Assembly (NCBI RefSeq): GCF_029537375.1
Contig: NZ_CP120679.1
Coordinates: forward strand, 2,096,001-2,160,000
From: Bacillus sp. HSf4
Lineage (GTDB): Bacteria > Bacillota > Bacilli > Bacillales > Bacillaceae
Length of the DNA stretch: 64,000 nt
Reading direction: 5' to 3'
The notes beneath the pieces are model-generated. The model was not told the origin of the DNA, ran no database searches, and saw only the letters and a program-made list of their open reading frames with translations. Each line of letters begins with the position of its first letter. Position 1 is the stretch's first letter. The translations under genes were made by a program, and so were the position numbers. This document shows, piece after piece, positions 35,016 through 42,730 of this stretch.

Positions 35016-35722
35016 CGCTTCTCACCTCCGCCAAGCTTGAATGTGATGAACGTTCTCACAGAATGCCGCGTCCATAAAAAGGCGACACCATTCCAAAGCA
35101 ACAGGAGGAACAAACAGTAGGCCAGCTCCCATTTGCCGAGCGGGTGAAATGCGGCTTCTAAAAGCAGCAAAGACGCTTTTGACGGCAGAAGGTAAAAAAG
35201 CGGACTCTTCCATAACCCGACTGTCTCAAACAATGGGAGAATGAACACCAGTGTGCAGAGAGTGGACAAAAAGAAAAATCCATTCAATGTCACACACCGG
35301 ACAGCCAATCCCAAACCGATCTGTGTGAAAAAAAATGATGTTAAAAGAACGCCTGACAAAAACAACACGGCGTTTGTGCCGAAACCAAAAACACTGCTGT
35401 GGATCAAATAGCTTGATACAAGCGACAATAAGGACAGCGATGCCGTTTTCGACAGGATATATTCCTCAGGTCTCAGCGGTGTCACAAACAGACTGTCCAA
35501 AATGTTTTGCCCTTTTTCCAATAAAACGAGACCGCCGATGAAGAAAAAGCCCAATACACTCGGATCAGAAAAAGTCAGTACGACATTGACCGATTCCTGA
35601 TGCCCCTTCGGAAGAAATTGCAGGAACACGATGTATGCCGCGCTGATCAGCAAGTAAGCATAATAAAATCCGTGCTTCGCCTGCAGCTTGACATCATGCC
35701 GAAAGGCGGACATAAGCCTCAC
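35012..35722 (-). CDS. ABC-2 type exporter permease (first subunit)
   Basis: Integral membrane protein of 236 aa with six hydrophobic segments, with the loop LVLLEKGQNILDSLFVTPLRPEEYILSK mirroring that of its partner. GTG 35722 overlaps the ATPase stop (AAGTGAGG) and has GGAGG 8 bases upstream. It should pair with the next gene product and the ATPase. Confidence 0.87.
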   Translation of the reverse strand: MRLMSAFRHDVKLQAKHGFYYAYLLISAAYIVFLQFLPKGHQESVNVVLTFSDPSVLGFFFIGGLVLLEKGQNILDSLFVTPLRPEEYILSKTASLSLLSLVSSYLIHSSVFGFGTNAVLFLSGVLLTSFFFTQIGLGLAVRCVTLNGFFFLSTLCTLVFILPLFETVGLWKSPLFYLLPSKASLLLLEAAFHPLGKWELAYCLFLLLLWNGVAFLWTRHSVRTFITFKLGGGEKR

Positions 35723-36573
35723 TTTAAACGCCTCCCCGTCACATCAATAAAAATATCTTCAAGCGAAGCTTCCTGTGAATGAATCGTCTCGACCGGATGG
35801 CTTTGGATCAAGTTCAAAAACTGTGAATTGTCCCCGATTTGATCGAGTTCAAAATGGGCGGTCTGCAGTTGTTCCCGCCTGTGGTACTCGACTTTGACCA
35901 GCCGTTTCCCTTTTTGGACTTTCAGAGTGCGCGGGGAATCAATCAGCGCTACTCTTCCGTCTACGATAAACGCCACACGGTCGCAGATTTCTTCAGCGAC
36001 ATTCATATGGTGCGTCGTGATCAGAATCGTCTTCCCTTCCGCTTTTTTCATCAGGATCAGATTTTTGAGTTGCTTGGCGTGAACGGGATCAAGCCCTGAA
36101 GTCGGTTCGTCTAAAAACAAAAGTTCCGGCTTATTGAGGAGCGCCCTGCAAAAGTTAAGTCTCATTTTCATGCCTTTTGAGAAATCGGATACCTTCCTCC
36201 TGCCGTCATTTTGAAGGCCGGTCATTTTGAGCAGAGCCTCAAGATCTTCTGTTTCAGAAGCATAAAGGGAACGAAAAAGGCTGAGATTTTCCAGCGCCGT
36301 CAATCGATTATAGAAATTGGGAAATTCAAAGGCGACGCCGATTTTTTCGTAAAACGAGCTGCTGGCGCGGTGAAGTTCCTCCCCCATGACACTGACGCGC
36401 CCGTCATATCGTTTTAAAATGCCGATCAGTATTTTTTGTATCGTGCTTTTTCCGGCGCCGGACGGTCCGAGAAATCCGAAAATTTCACCCTTCCGGATCG
36501 AAAAGTCGATGTCTTTCAAGACTGGTTTTGTTTGTCCGGGGTATGTGAAACAAAGCCCGCTGACTTCAATCAC
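35719..36573 (-). CDS. ABC transporter ATP-binding protein of a TetR-linked exporter
   Basis: ATPase of 284 aa: Walker A FLGPSGAGKSTIQKIL, signature variant VSDFSKGMKMRLNFCRAL, Walker B LLFLDEPTSGLDP, switch His in LITTHHMNVAEEICDRV, plus a C-terminal drug-exporter tail (residues 230-284). Start GTG 36573 overlaps the TetR gene by 8 bases, so regulator and ATPase are translationally coupled. It energises the two ABC-2 permeases encoded downstream. Confidence 0.93.
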   Translation of the reverse strand: MIEVSGLCFTYPGQTKPVLKDIDFSIRKGEIFGFLGPSGAGKSTIQKILIGILKRYDGRVSVMGEELHRASSSFYEKIGVAFEFPNFYNRLTALENLSLFRSLYASETEDLEALLKMTGLQNDGRRKVSDFSKGMKMRLNFCRALLNKPELLFLDEPTSGLDPVHAKQLKNLILMKKAEGKTILITTHHMNVAEEICDRVAFIVDGRVALIDSPRTLKVQKGKRLVKVEYHRREQLQTAHFELDQIGDNSQFLNLIQSHPVETIHSQEASLEDIFIDVTGRRLK

Positions 36574-37171
36574 GCTGTTCTGCCCCCTTGCCTGAAAGTC
36601 CCTGTCCGATTAATTCGATGAATAAGTCTATCGTTTCCTCGTAATGTTCTGCTCCGATCGTTCTTTTTTGAAAGGATAAAAGAACAAGGGAACGGATCAG
36701 GCTGATGATCGTTTCCGGCTTTTTTCTGATGAGCCAGCCGTTTTCCTGGGCGTTGATGATCAACGGTTTAAAAAAATCTTCATCACTTGTGAAATGCTCC
36801 TTCAGCTTCTCTTCCGGAAGCTTGCGGAAGAGAGCTTCCATTAATTCTTCATCATACATTTGCCGAATGTATGGATTGTCTTCCAATAGTGCGAGCGCTT
36901 CCCGCAAGAACTGTGCAAATGTCTGCCCCGTTTTCGCGAAAGACGCTTCAATTTTAGAGCGAAGCTTTCGTTCCTCCTCCTGCAAAATCTCAAAATACAG
37001 CTCCTCTTTTGAGGCGAAAAATAAATAGAACGACCCTTGGGCGATGCCCGCAGCTTTTGTCAAATCACTGACGCTCGTTTTTTTCAGCCCCCATTGTGCA
37101 AACTGCTCTCTTCCGGCTTGTAACAGCTTTAAACGGATGGTTTCTTTTTCTTTTTCGCTAAACTTCGGCAT
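36566..37171 (-). CDS. TetR family regulator of the ABC operon
   Basis: A 201-aa repressor: N-terminal TetR helix-turn-helix (EKETIRLKLLQAGREQFAQWGLKKTSVSDLTKAAGIAQGSFYLFF split over residues 8-52) and a helical ligand-binding C-terminal domain. It leads the ABC exporter operon, and a perfect inverted repeat lies just upstream over AT-rich promoter sequence, so ligand-relieved autorepression is likely. AAGGAGAGAGCACG precedes ATG 37171. Confidence 0.93.
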   Translation of the reverse strand: MPKFSEKEKETIRLKLLQAGREQFAQWGLKKTSVSDLTKAAGIAQGSFYLFFASKEELYFEILQEEERKLRSKIEASFAKTGQTFAQFLREALALLEDNPYIRQMYDEELMEALFRKLPEEKLKEHFTSDEDFFKPLIINAQENGWLIRKKPETIISLIRSLVLLSFQKRTIGAEHYEETIDLFIELIGQGLSGKGAEQRD

Positions 37172-37197
37172 CGTGCTCTCTCCTTATTTTAAAAACA

Positions 37198-37224
37198 TAT
37201 GAATATTTTTATTTTATATTCATA
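37198..37224. promoter_or_regulatory. TetR operator of the ABC operon
   Basis: TATGAATAT and its complement ATATTCATA separated by 9 bases, 27 bases upstream of the TetR start and overlapping a TATAAAAT-type -10 on the minus strand. Confidence 0.75.
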
Positions 37225-37312
37225 ATAATGCGCTTTTTCTTTTCATGTGTCAATTCCTTTTTATTGCAAAAGGAAGTGGGAGCTGAATAGTCGGGGAGCG
37301 CATGTTCCAGCG

Positions 37313-37870
37313 CTATGAAAGGGAATTTCGTCCGTCATGGTCAACTGCAAATGCAAAAATGACTTTAAAGATATATAAGGACAAAAGGATCGTGAGAATG
37401 TTCGGAAGCAAATTTGAAAATAAAAGGAGCAGACAAATGCCGGACATCGCAAAAAATGCCCCTGTGATCCTTTGTCTTGGATGTCTTGTTAAAGCATTGA
37501 TAAACAACGCTGATATGACGGTGTAGCCCCATGCAGAAAAGCAGATCCGCATATATGGAGCAAATAACCATCCAAGAACGATCGGCTGGATATGAATCAA
37601 AATAAATACGAGCCGGGCTTTCGCATTTTCTTTGTAATAGCGGTTTGTGGAAGAAGAAAAATTGGCGATCACTCCGCCTGTGATATCAATGGTTAATGCC
37701 GCCAGCAGCAAGCTTTGCCATATGTGAAAATGCTGCCACCCTGAATATGAAGCAGCTAAAAGAAGCGAGGACATCCCCATGGCAAACAAAAGTGTTAAAC
37801 ATAACTCAGATACAGCAATTTTCTTGCCGAATAATTCATGAAGAGGAGCAGGTACTTTCAGCATTTTCAT
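37313..37870 (-). CDS. multi-pass membrane protein, function unknown
   Basis: A 185-residue protein with about five hydrophobic segments after an amphipathic start (MKMLKVPAPLHELFGKK). A GGVIANFSSSTNRYYKENAKARLVFILIHIQP stretch joins helices two and three and looks conserved in style, but I do not recognise the family. ATG 37870 is supported by GGAGG 8 bases upstream. An FNR-like half-perfect repeat lies 100 bases upstream (37972-37987), of uncertain meaning. Confidence 0.7.
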   Translation of the reverse strand: MKMLKVPAPLHELFGKKIAVSELCLTLLFAMGMSSLLLAASYSGWQHFHIWQSLLLAALTIDITGGVIANFSSSTNRYYKENAKARLVFILIHIQPIVLGWLFAPYMRICFSAWGYTVISALFINALTRHPRQRITGAFFAMSGICLLLLFSNLLPNILTILLSLYIFKVIFAFAVDHDGRNSLS

Positions 37871-38023
37871 GTGTTTTACCTCCTAGTTCTTATTCTTTCG
37901 GTACATGTCTATGTTGCCTGAAAAAAATCATCAAGGCCTTCCCGTCAGTGAAATCTGTGCGGCATTTTTTGTGTCATAGTTTTCACAACATTTTCATTTA
38001 CCCGTCAAATTTGAAGCGAAAAA

Positions 38024-38057
38024 AGCGCCACTTATAGTTTAAACTATAAGTAGCGCT
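38024..38057 (-). terminator. terminator after ndh
   Basis: Nearly perfect 34-base palindrome (one mismatch) centred on GTTTAAAC; TTTTTTCGC follows on the minus strand, 9 bases past the ndh stop. The same stem could also limit transcription toward the 37313-37870 gene. Confidence 0.9.
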
Positions 38058-38066
38058 TCCTTTACA

Positions 38067-39245
38067 TTAATAAGCTAAGCTGAACAGACCTTTAATATGG
38101 CTCAGGTAACGGACATTGCTCGCTTCTTTCATCAATGAAGCAGGCAGGCCTTTAAGAGACGTGCTGTTTGCGCCGATCACGGCAACCGCGTCTTTGCGGC
38201 CAAGGCTTGCAAGCGTCCCTGAGTTTACAGGGCTGAATGTTTCCATTGATTTGTTTTCTAAGTATGCATATAAGTTGTAGCCGATCAGCTCGCCCATTTG
38301 CCAAGCGATTTGCGCTGTCGGAGGGTATGGACGGCCATCCGGACCAAAGACAACGGCACTGTCTCCTGCAACAAATACATCTTCGTGGGATGTAGATTGA
38401 AGGAAGTCGTTGACAGTCGCGCGTCCGCGGTTGACTTCAAGTCCTGATTCGCCGATAAGCGGATTACCTTGAACACCGCCGGTCCAGACGAATGTGTTTG
38501 TGACGATTTTTTGACCGTCTTTCAAATCAACGACGTTTCCTTCCACATTTGTGACAGGAAGACCTGTTAAAAATTCAACGCCGCGTTTTTCAAGGCTTTT
38601 TGTTGCGCGTTCGATCAGCTCGTCAGGAAGCACAGGCAGGATTTTCGGACCGGCTTCGACTAATTTCAGCTTGATTTCTTTAGGATCTACACCGTAGCTT
38701 TTGGCAAGGTTCGGCATGATGTCAGCCAGTTCGCCGACAAGTTCAACACCGGTCAGTCCGCCGCCGCCGATTAAGATTGTCGCATCAGCTTCATTTTTTG
38801 TTTTGGCGTATTCCGCCACTCGTTCTTCAACATGCTTGAAGATTTTGTTCGCATCGTTTGCGGATTTCAGCACCATGCTGTTTTCTTCAAGTCCAGGGAT
38901 GCCGAAGTAGGCTGTGACAGATCCAAGACCGACAACAAGCGCATCATACGTTAAAGTTGAGCCGTCAGAAAGGGCGACTTCTTTTTTGTCGACTGAGAAA
39001 GAATTGACTTTCGCGATTTTAAGATCGATGTCTTTTCCTTTGAAAAGCTTTGTAAGCGGCATGGCGATCGCTTGTTCAGAAACGTTGCCCGCTGCCAGGC
39101 GATGCAGTTCTGTGATGATTTGGTGTGTTGGGTATTGGTTAACCACTGTAACTGTTGCTTCTTCTTTACTGTAATGTTTGCGTACTGTTAAAGCGGACAG
39201 TAATCCGCCGTAACCAGCGCCTAAAATGACAATATGTTTTGACAT
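38067..39245 (-). CDS. ndh: type II NADH dehydrogenase (Ndh)
   Basis: Membrane-associated single-subunit NADH:menaquinone oxidoreductase of 392 aa. FAD-binding Rossmann motif HIVILGAGYGGLLSAL at the N-terminus, NADH-binding TILIGGGGLTGVELVGEL in the middle, FVAGDSA and the quinone-site TAQIAWQMGELIGYN near the C-terminus. Sequence is close to what I recall of B. subtilis Ndh (YjlD). It follows yjlC by 42 bases; the operon has a Rex-type box upstream, so expression should rise when NADH is high. Confidence 0.97.
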   Translation of the reverse strand: MSKHIVILGAGYGGLLSALTVRKHYSKEEATVTVVNQYPTHQIITELHRLAAGNVSEQAIAMPLTKLFKGKDIDLKIAKVNSFSVDKKEVALSDGSTLTYDALVVGLGSVTAYFGIPGLEENSMVLKSANDANKIFKHVEERVAEYAKTKNEADATILIGGGGLTGVELVGELADIMPNLAKSYGVDPKEIKLKLVEAGPKILPVLPDELIERATKSLEKRGVEFLTGLPVTNVEGNVVDLKDGQKIVTNTFVWTGGVQGNPLIGESGLEVNRGRATVNDFLQSTSHEDVFVAGDSAVVFGPDGRPYPPTAQIAWQMGELIGYNLYAYLENKSMETFSPVNSGTLASLGRKDAVAVIGANSTSLKGLPASLMKEASNVRYLSHIKGLFSLAY

Positions 39246-39287
39246 CGTAAATCCTCCGTCCTTATTCTAAATATATTCTGAAGGTTG

Positions 39288-39722
39288 TTATTTTTGTTTT
39301 TCGCGTTCTGACATGATTTGCAGATAGCTTTGAGCAAAGCGGAACAGCTTCTGCGCCTGCGGATCCTTGAGCATTCTCAGAAGACCGAACAGGCCGATGA
39401 CTTCGTTGCTTTCCTCAGCGCGGTCTTTTGCTTCAATGGCCGTCGACGCGATTTCTTTCGCCGTTTCTTTCACAGGCTCCAAAATTTCTGTAATGGCACC
39501 TACAGTGTCGCTTTTCAACACTTCATCAGTTGCCACGGATTGGGCGAAATCGTAAGACTTCGTCAAAATGTTGACCAGTTCTGTCAGCTTTGGAAGCTGG
39601 TCGACCAGGACAGTCAAAGATTCCTGCACTTCAGGTTTTAACAGTTGATCAATAAGATCGCGTTGGCTTTGACTTACAGATTCGTTTGTTTGATCATTCG
39701 TTTGATCGATTGTTTCCGGCAT
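39288..39722 (-). CDS. yjlC: DUF1641 protein YjlC
   Basis: Soluble, mostly helical protein of about 144 aa ending in a DUF1641 segment (EESNEVIGLFGLLRMLKDPQAQKLFRFAQSYLQIM). Function unknown, but in Bacillus it is encoded directly upstream of ndh, as here, which suggests a role tied to NADH oxidation. I use ATG 39722, 8 bases after AAGGAG; the longer frame from 39803 would run through the Rex box. Confidence 0.9.
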   Translation of the reverse strand: MPETIDQTNDQTNESVSQSQRDLIDQLLKPEVQESLTVLVDQLPKLTELVNILTKSYDFAQSVATDEVLKSDTVGAITEILEPVKETAKEIASTAIEAKDRAEESNEVIGLFGLLRMLKDPQAQKLFRFAQSYLQIMSEREKQK

Positions 39723-39785
39723 AACCAATTCTCCTTTACAATAAGCGATGTGCTGTTTTTTGATGGAAGCCCTTCCAATTACAGT

Positions 39786-39803
39786 TTGTGAATTTATGCA
39801 CAA
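39786..39803. promoter_or_regulatory. Rex-type box upstream of yjlC-ndh
   Basis: TTGTGAATTTATGCACAA matches TTGTGAA-N4-TTCACAA except for one base. It is 64 bases upstream of the yjlC start. Rex control of yjlC-ndh is known in B. subtilis. Confidence 0.8.
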
Positions 39804-40118
39804 ACAAGTCCAGAAAAAAGCGCTCCCCGGTGTGTTTGTTTTGCGTTTTCAGCGGTGTCCTTTTGAAGCACAAACCAAAAACTTGCAATCTAAAACACAA
39901 TGTATATTTTACTATTAAATGATAACATTTTTTGAACAAAAAATGAACGCGATTGTGTCGGAAATGAAAGAAAAACATAGAAAACTTGATCTGAAAGGGT
40001 TGTTTCATTCCTTTCATTTCCTATATTGTGTCTTCGTGATCCAATTCCCCTCCCCTGAGACAAAAGATGCACAAATGAAGATGCTGAAAAAACCTTTGTT
40101 TACATAATATATTTATTA
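39804..40118. other. AT-rich intergenic stretch upstream of yjlC-ndh
   Basis: About 315 bases. It should hold the yjlC-ndh promoter; AT-rich candidates such as TATACA and AATAGT occur at 39899-39920 on the minus strand, but no clear -35 partner. I see no gene. Confidence 0.5.
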
Positions 40119-40349
40119 TCAATCTTCATCTTTTACATCCGGGTCCTCCGGAAGCGGTTCGTTTAAAATCGCCTCAACCATTTCCTTATACTTTTCCATC
40201 TGCTCCAAATGTGTATGAAATTGTTCTTTATTCAGCAAATATTGCTGTCCGTCATGGATCGCCCGGATTTTCCTTTGTCTGACGAGCTGTTCGATATATG
40301 ATTCTGGAAGTGATAAATATTCTGCGGTCTCTTTTATCGTTAAGTACAT
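40119..40349 (-). CDS. small excisionase-type helix-turn-helix protein
   Basis: A 76-residue protein with a MerR/excisionase-like winged helix (YLTIKETAEYLSLPESYIEQLVRQRKIRAIHDGQQYLLNKEQF) and a short acidic tail (EPLPEDPDVKDED). Such proteins bind DNA as small regulators. There is no integrase or phage gene nearby, so it is probably a chromosomal regulator rather than a recombination factor. Starts at ATG 40349 after AAAGGGATCC. Target unknown. Confidence 0.75.
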   Translation of the reverse strand: MYLTIKETAEYLSLPESYIEQLVRQRKIRAIHDGQQYLLNKEQFHTHLEQMEKYKEMVEAILNEPLPEDPDVKDED

Positions 40350-40445
40350 TTTTGGATCCCTTTCGTCCCGATTTTAGGCGAACGCTGCCATTTTACAGAT
40401 CATAAGATAAGGTATATCAGTTTAGATGATGGAGGCACATTCACG

Positions 40446-40673
40446 ATGTATTCAAAATGGAATTCTGAAGCGCCCTATCCGCCTGCTGCCTCACAAATCC
40501 CGCCGGGTCAGCCATCTGCCCAACAGATGACAGAAAGGTTAAAACATCTGGAGGATCAAATGGGGATGCTGATTAAGCTGATGGAAAGCAACAACCAGCT
40601 CCTGCGCTCAATTGAGGAACAGCAAAACCGTGTATGTACGTCCGGCGGCGGTTCGGTTATTGTCCGAATGTAA
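40446..40673 (+). CDS. small proline-rich, coiled-coil protein of unknown function
   Basis: A 75-residue protein: proline-rich N-terminus (YPPAASQIPPGQPS), a predicted coiled coil (about 27-62, with MTERLKHLEDQMGMLIKLME) and a glycine tail with one cysteine. GGAGG lies 9 bases before ATG 40446, and a good terminator follows, so it looks like a real single-gene unit. I do not recognise it; the build would suit a spore or surface assembly protein, but that is a guess. Confidence 0.7.
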   Translation: MYSKWNSEAPYPPAASQIPPGQPSAQQMTERLKHLEDQMGMLIKLMESNNQLLRSIEEQQNRVCTSGGGSVIVRM

Positions 40674-40693
40674 GTCAGCGACCCGCTTATCTC

Positions 40694-40732
40694 AAAATAA
40701 AGAAGAAGGCCATCACCCTTCTTCTTTATTTT
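40694..40732. terminator. bidirectional terminator
   Basis: AAAATAAAGAAGAAGG pairs perfectly with CCTTCTTCTTTATTTT (16 bp, 7-base loop). It lies between two convergent units: the 75-aa gene on the plus strand and the leucine-catabolism operon on the minus strand. Confidence 0.88.
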
Positions 40733-40750
40733 TGCGCCTCCATCAGTATA

Positions 40751-42703
40751 CTATAGAAGTTTTCGCTCCGAAAGCCGGGCGATTTCATCGTAAACTTCGG
40801 GGTTTTCCAAGGCGGACAAATCTCCCGAAGGCTCGTTTAAATAGGCGGCACGTATCAGTCTTCTCATTACTTTTGCATTTCTCGTCTTTGGCAGTCCGCT
40901 GACGAAATGAACATCTTTCGGCTTGACCGCTTTTCCGATCGCGCGGCATGCGAGCTCCAGCAAGTCTTCCTTCAATGTCTCAGAAGGCGGCTCTGTTTTC
41001 GCGGGAACGGCAAAGCATACAACAGCCTGCCCTTTCATATCATCGGGAACGCCGATAACTCCGGCTTCCGCGATGGCGGGATGCGCCACCAAAACCGATT
41101 CGATCTCCGCGGGACCGATTCTTTTGCCGGCGACATTGATGACGTCATCCGACCGTCCGCTGATCGTCCAGAACCCTTCCTCATCTTTTTTCGCCCAGTC
41201 GCCGTGCACCCAAACATCTTTCCAGCGGCTCCAGTATGTTTGTTCATACCTGTCCGCCTCCTTCCAAAAACCGTTCGTCATGCCGACCCACGGTTTTGTC
41301 AAGACAAGCTCTCCGACCTCGTTTGTGACCTCTGCCCCTACTTCATTGAAGACATTGGCGGCCATTCCCGGTAAAGGCGAGTTGAAAGCTGCCGGCGCTA
41401 TCGGCCGAAGGAGCACGTTGCCCAAAATGCCGCCGGCAATTTCCGTTCCTCCCGAATAGTTGAAAATGGGCACCTTCTCTTTTCCAACGTGGCGGAACAG
41501 CCACATCCACGGTTCTTCATTCCACGGCTCGCCTGTTGAGCCGATCACTTTCAGGCTGGAAAGATCGCACGTTTGCAGAAACCCCTCCCCATGCTGCATC
41601 AACGAACGAATGAGCGTCGGAGAGATGCCGAGATGTGTGACCCCGTGGCGGCTGACAAGCTTCCAGATCCGGTCCGGCTCCGGGTGATCAGGCGCCCCGT
41701 CATACAGCAAAATGGCCGCTCCATTGATCAAGCCGCCAAATATTAAAAACGGCCCCATCATCCAGCCCATGTCTGTATACCAAAAAAAGGTGTCTCCTTG
41801 TTTTACATCCATGCCAAATCCGGCATCAAACGCAGCTTTAAGCGGAAAACCGGCGTGGGTATGAACCGCTCCCTTCGGCTGTCCGGTCGTCCCCGAGGTA
41901 TAAAGGAGCATAAGCGGATCAGAGCTTGCCATCTCTTCGGTGTTTTCAAGCGGTTCGTGCTTCATCAGATCATCCCAGGCTATATCCCTTGCTTTGTTTA
42001 TGTTTGGATTTGAACCGTGAAGGCGGCAGACGACGACTTTTTCGACAGATGGCGAGCGGTTTGCGGCCTCGTCCGCCTCTTTTTTCATCGGGACGGCTTT
42101 TCCCCTTCTGTGAAACGCGTCTGCGGTAACAAGCACTTTTGCTCCGGCGGCTCGCAACCTTGAGGAGACAGCATGCGCCCCATAGCCTGAAAAGATCGGC
42201 GAAAAAACCGCTCCGATTTTGGCGGCCGCAAGCATGGCGATGACGGTTTCGGGGATCATCGGCATGTAGATCGCTATCACTTCGCCTTTTTGAACCCCCA
42301 GCGCTTTAAAGCCCGCTGCCGCACAGGATATGCTGTGATGCAAGGAAGAAAATGAGATTTGCTTCGTTTTTCCGTCTTCACTTTCCCAAATGAGCGCTGC
42401 AGCGTCCGCCGTTTCTGTTTGGACAGACCATTTTTCCACGGAATTACAAACGGCATTTAAGCGGCCGCCGGCAAACCATGTCGGCCATTTGATGCCGTGA
42501 TCTGTGTTTAATGCCGCACTGTATCGCTTGTACCAGCTGATACCGAGGGCTTTTTCAGCTTCTTCCCAAAACCAGGCGATATCGTCTATCGAGGCTTTCA
42601 AAAAGTCGCCATAATCGCTAAAGCCGAGCCCTTTCATCCATTGATACAGCCTGGTCGTTTTGACGAATTCAGGATCCGGCCGCCAAACCGCTTGTTCAGT
42701 CAT
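40751..42703 (-). CDS. AMP-forming acyl-CoA synthetase, acetyl/acetoacetyl-CoA synthetase-like
   Basis: ATP-dependent acid:CoA ligase of about 650 aa. The acyl-adenylate motif is LLYTSGTTGQPKGAVHTHAG; later motifs are YSGGTEI, GDWAKKDEEGFWTISGRSDD and the catalytic Lys in GLPKTRNAKVMRR. An ACAS-type N-terminal part (DIAWFWEEAEKALGI, DHGIKWPTWFAGGRLN) groups it with acetyl-CoA or acetoacetyl-CoA synthetases rather than fatty-acid ligases. As last gene of a leucine-degradation operon, acetoacetate released by HMG-CoA lyase is an attractive substrate, by inference. ATG 42703, 7 bases after AAGGAG, is preferred to ATG 42721. Confidence 0.85.
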   Translation of the reverse strand: MTEQAVWRPDPEFVKTTRLYQWMKGLGFSDYGDFLKASIDDIAWFWEEAEKALGISWYKRYSAALNTDHGIKWPTWFAGGRLNAVCNSVEKWSVQTETADAAALIWESEDGKTKQISFSSLHHSISCAAAGFKALGVQKGEVIAIYMPMIPETVIAMLAAAKIGAVFSPIFSGYGAHAVSSRLRAAGAKVLVTADAFHRRGKAVPMKKEADEAANRSPSVEKVVVCRLHGSNPNINKARDIAWDDLMKHEPLENTEEMASSDPLMLLYTSGTTGQPKGAVHTHAGFPLKAAFDAGFGMDVKQGDTFFWYTDMGWMMGPFLIFGGLINGAAILLYDGAPDHPEPDRIWKLVSRHGVTHLGISPTLIRSLMQHGEGFLQTCDLSSLKVIGSTGEPWNEEPWMWLFRHVGKEKVPIFNYSGGTEIAGGILGNVLLRPIAPAAFNSPLPGMAANVFNEVGAEVTNEVGELVLTKPWVGMTNGFWKEADRYEQTYWSRWKDVWVHGDWAKKDEEGFWTISGRSDDVINVAGKRIGPAEIESVLVAHPAIAEAGVIGVPDDMKGQAVVCFAVPAKTEPPSETLKEDLLELACRAIGKAVKPKDVHFVSGLPKTRNAKVMRRLIRAAYLNEPSGDLSALENPEVYDEIARLSERKLL

Positions 42704-42730
42704 GCATTTTCTCCTTTCCATTTTTTGATA

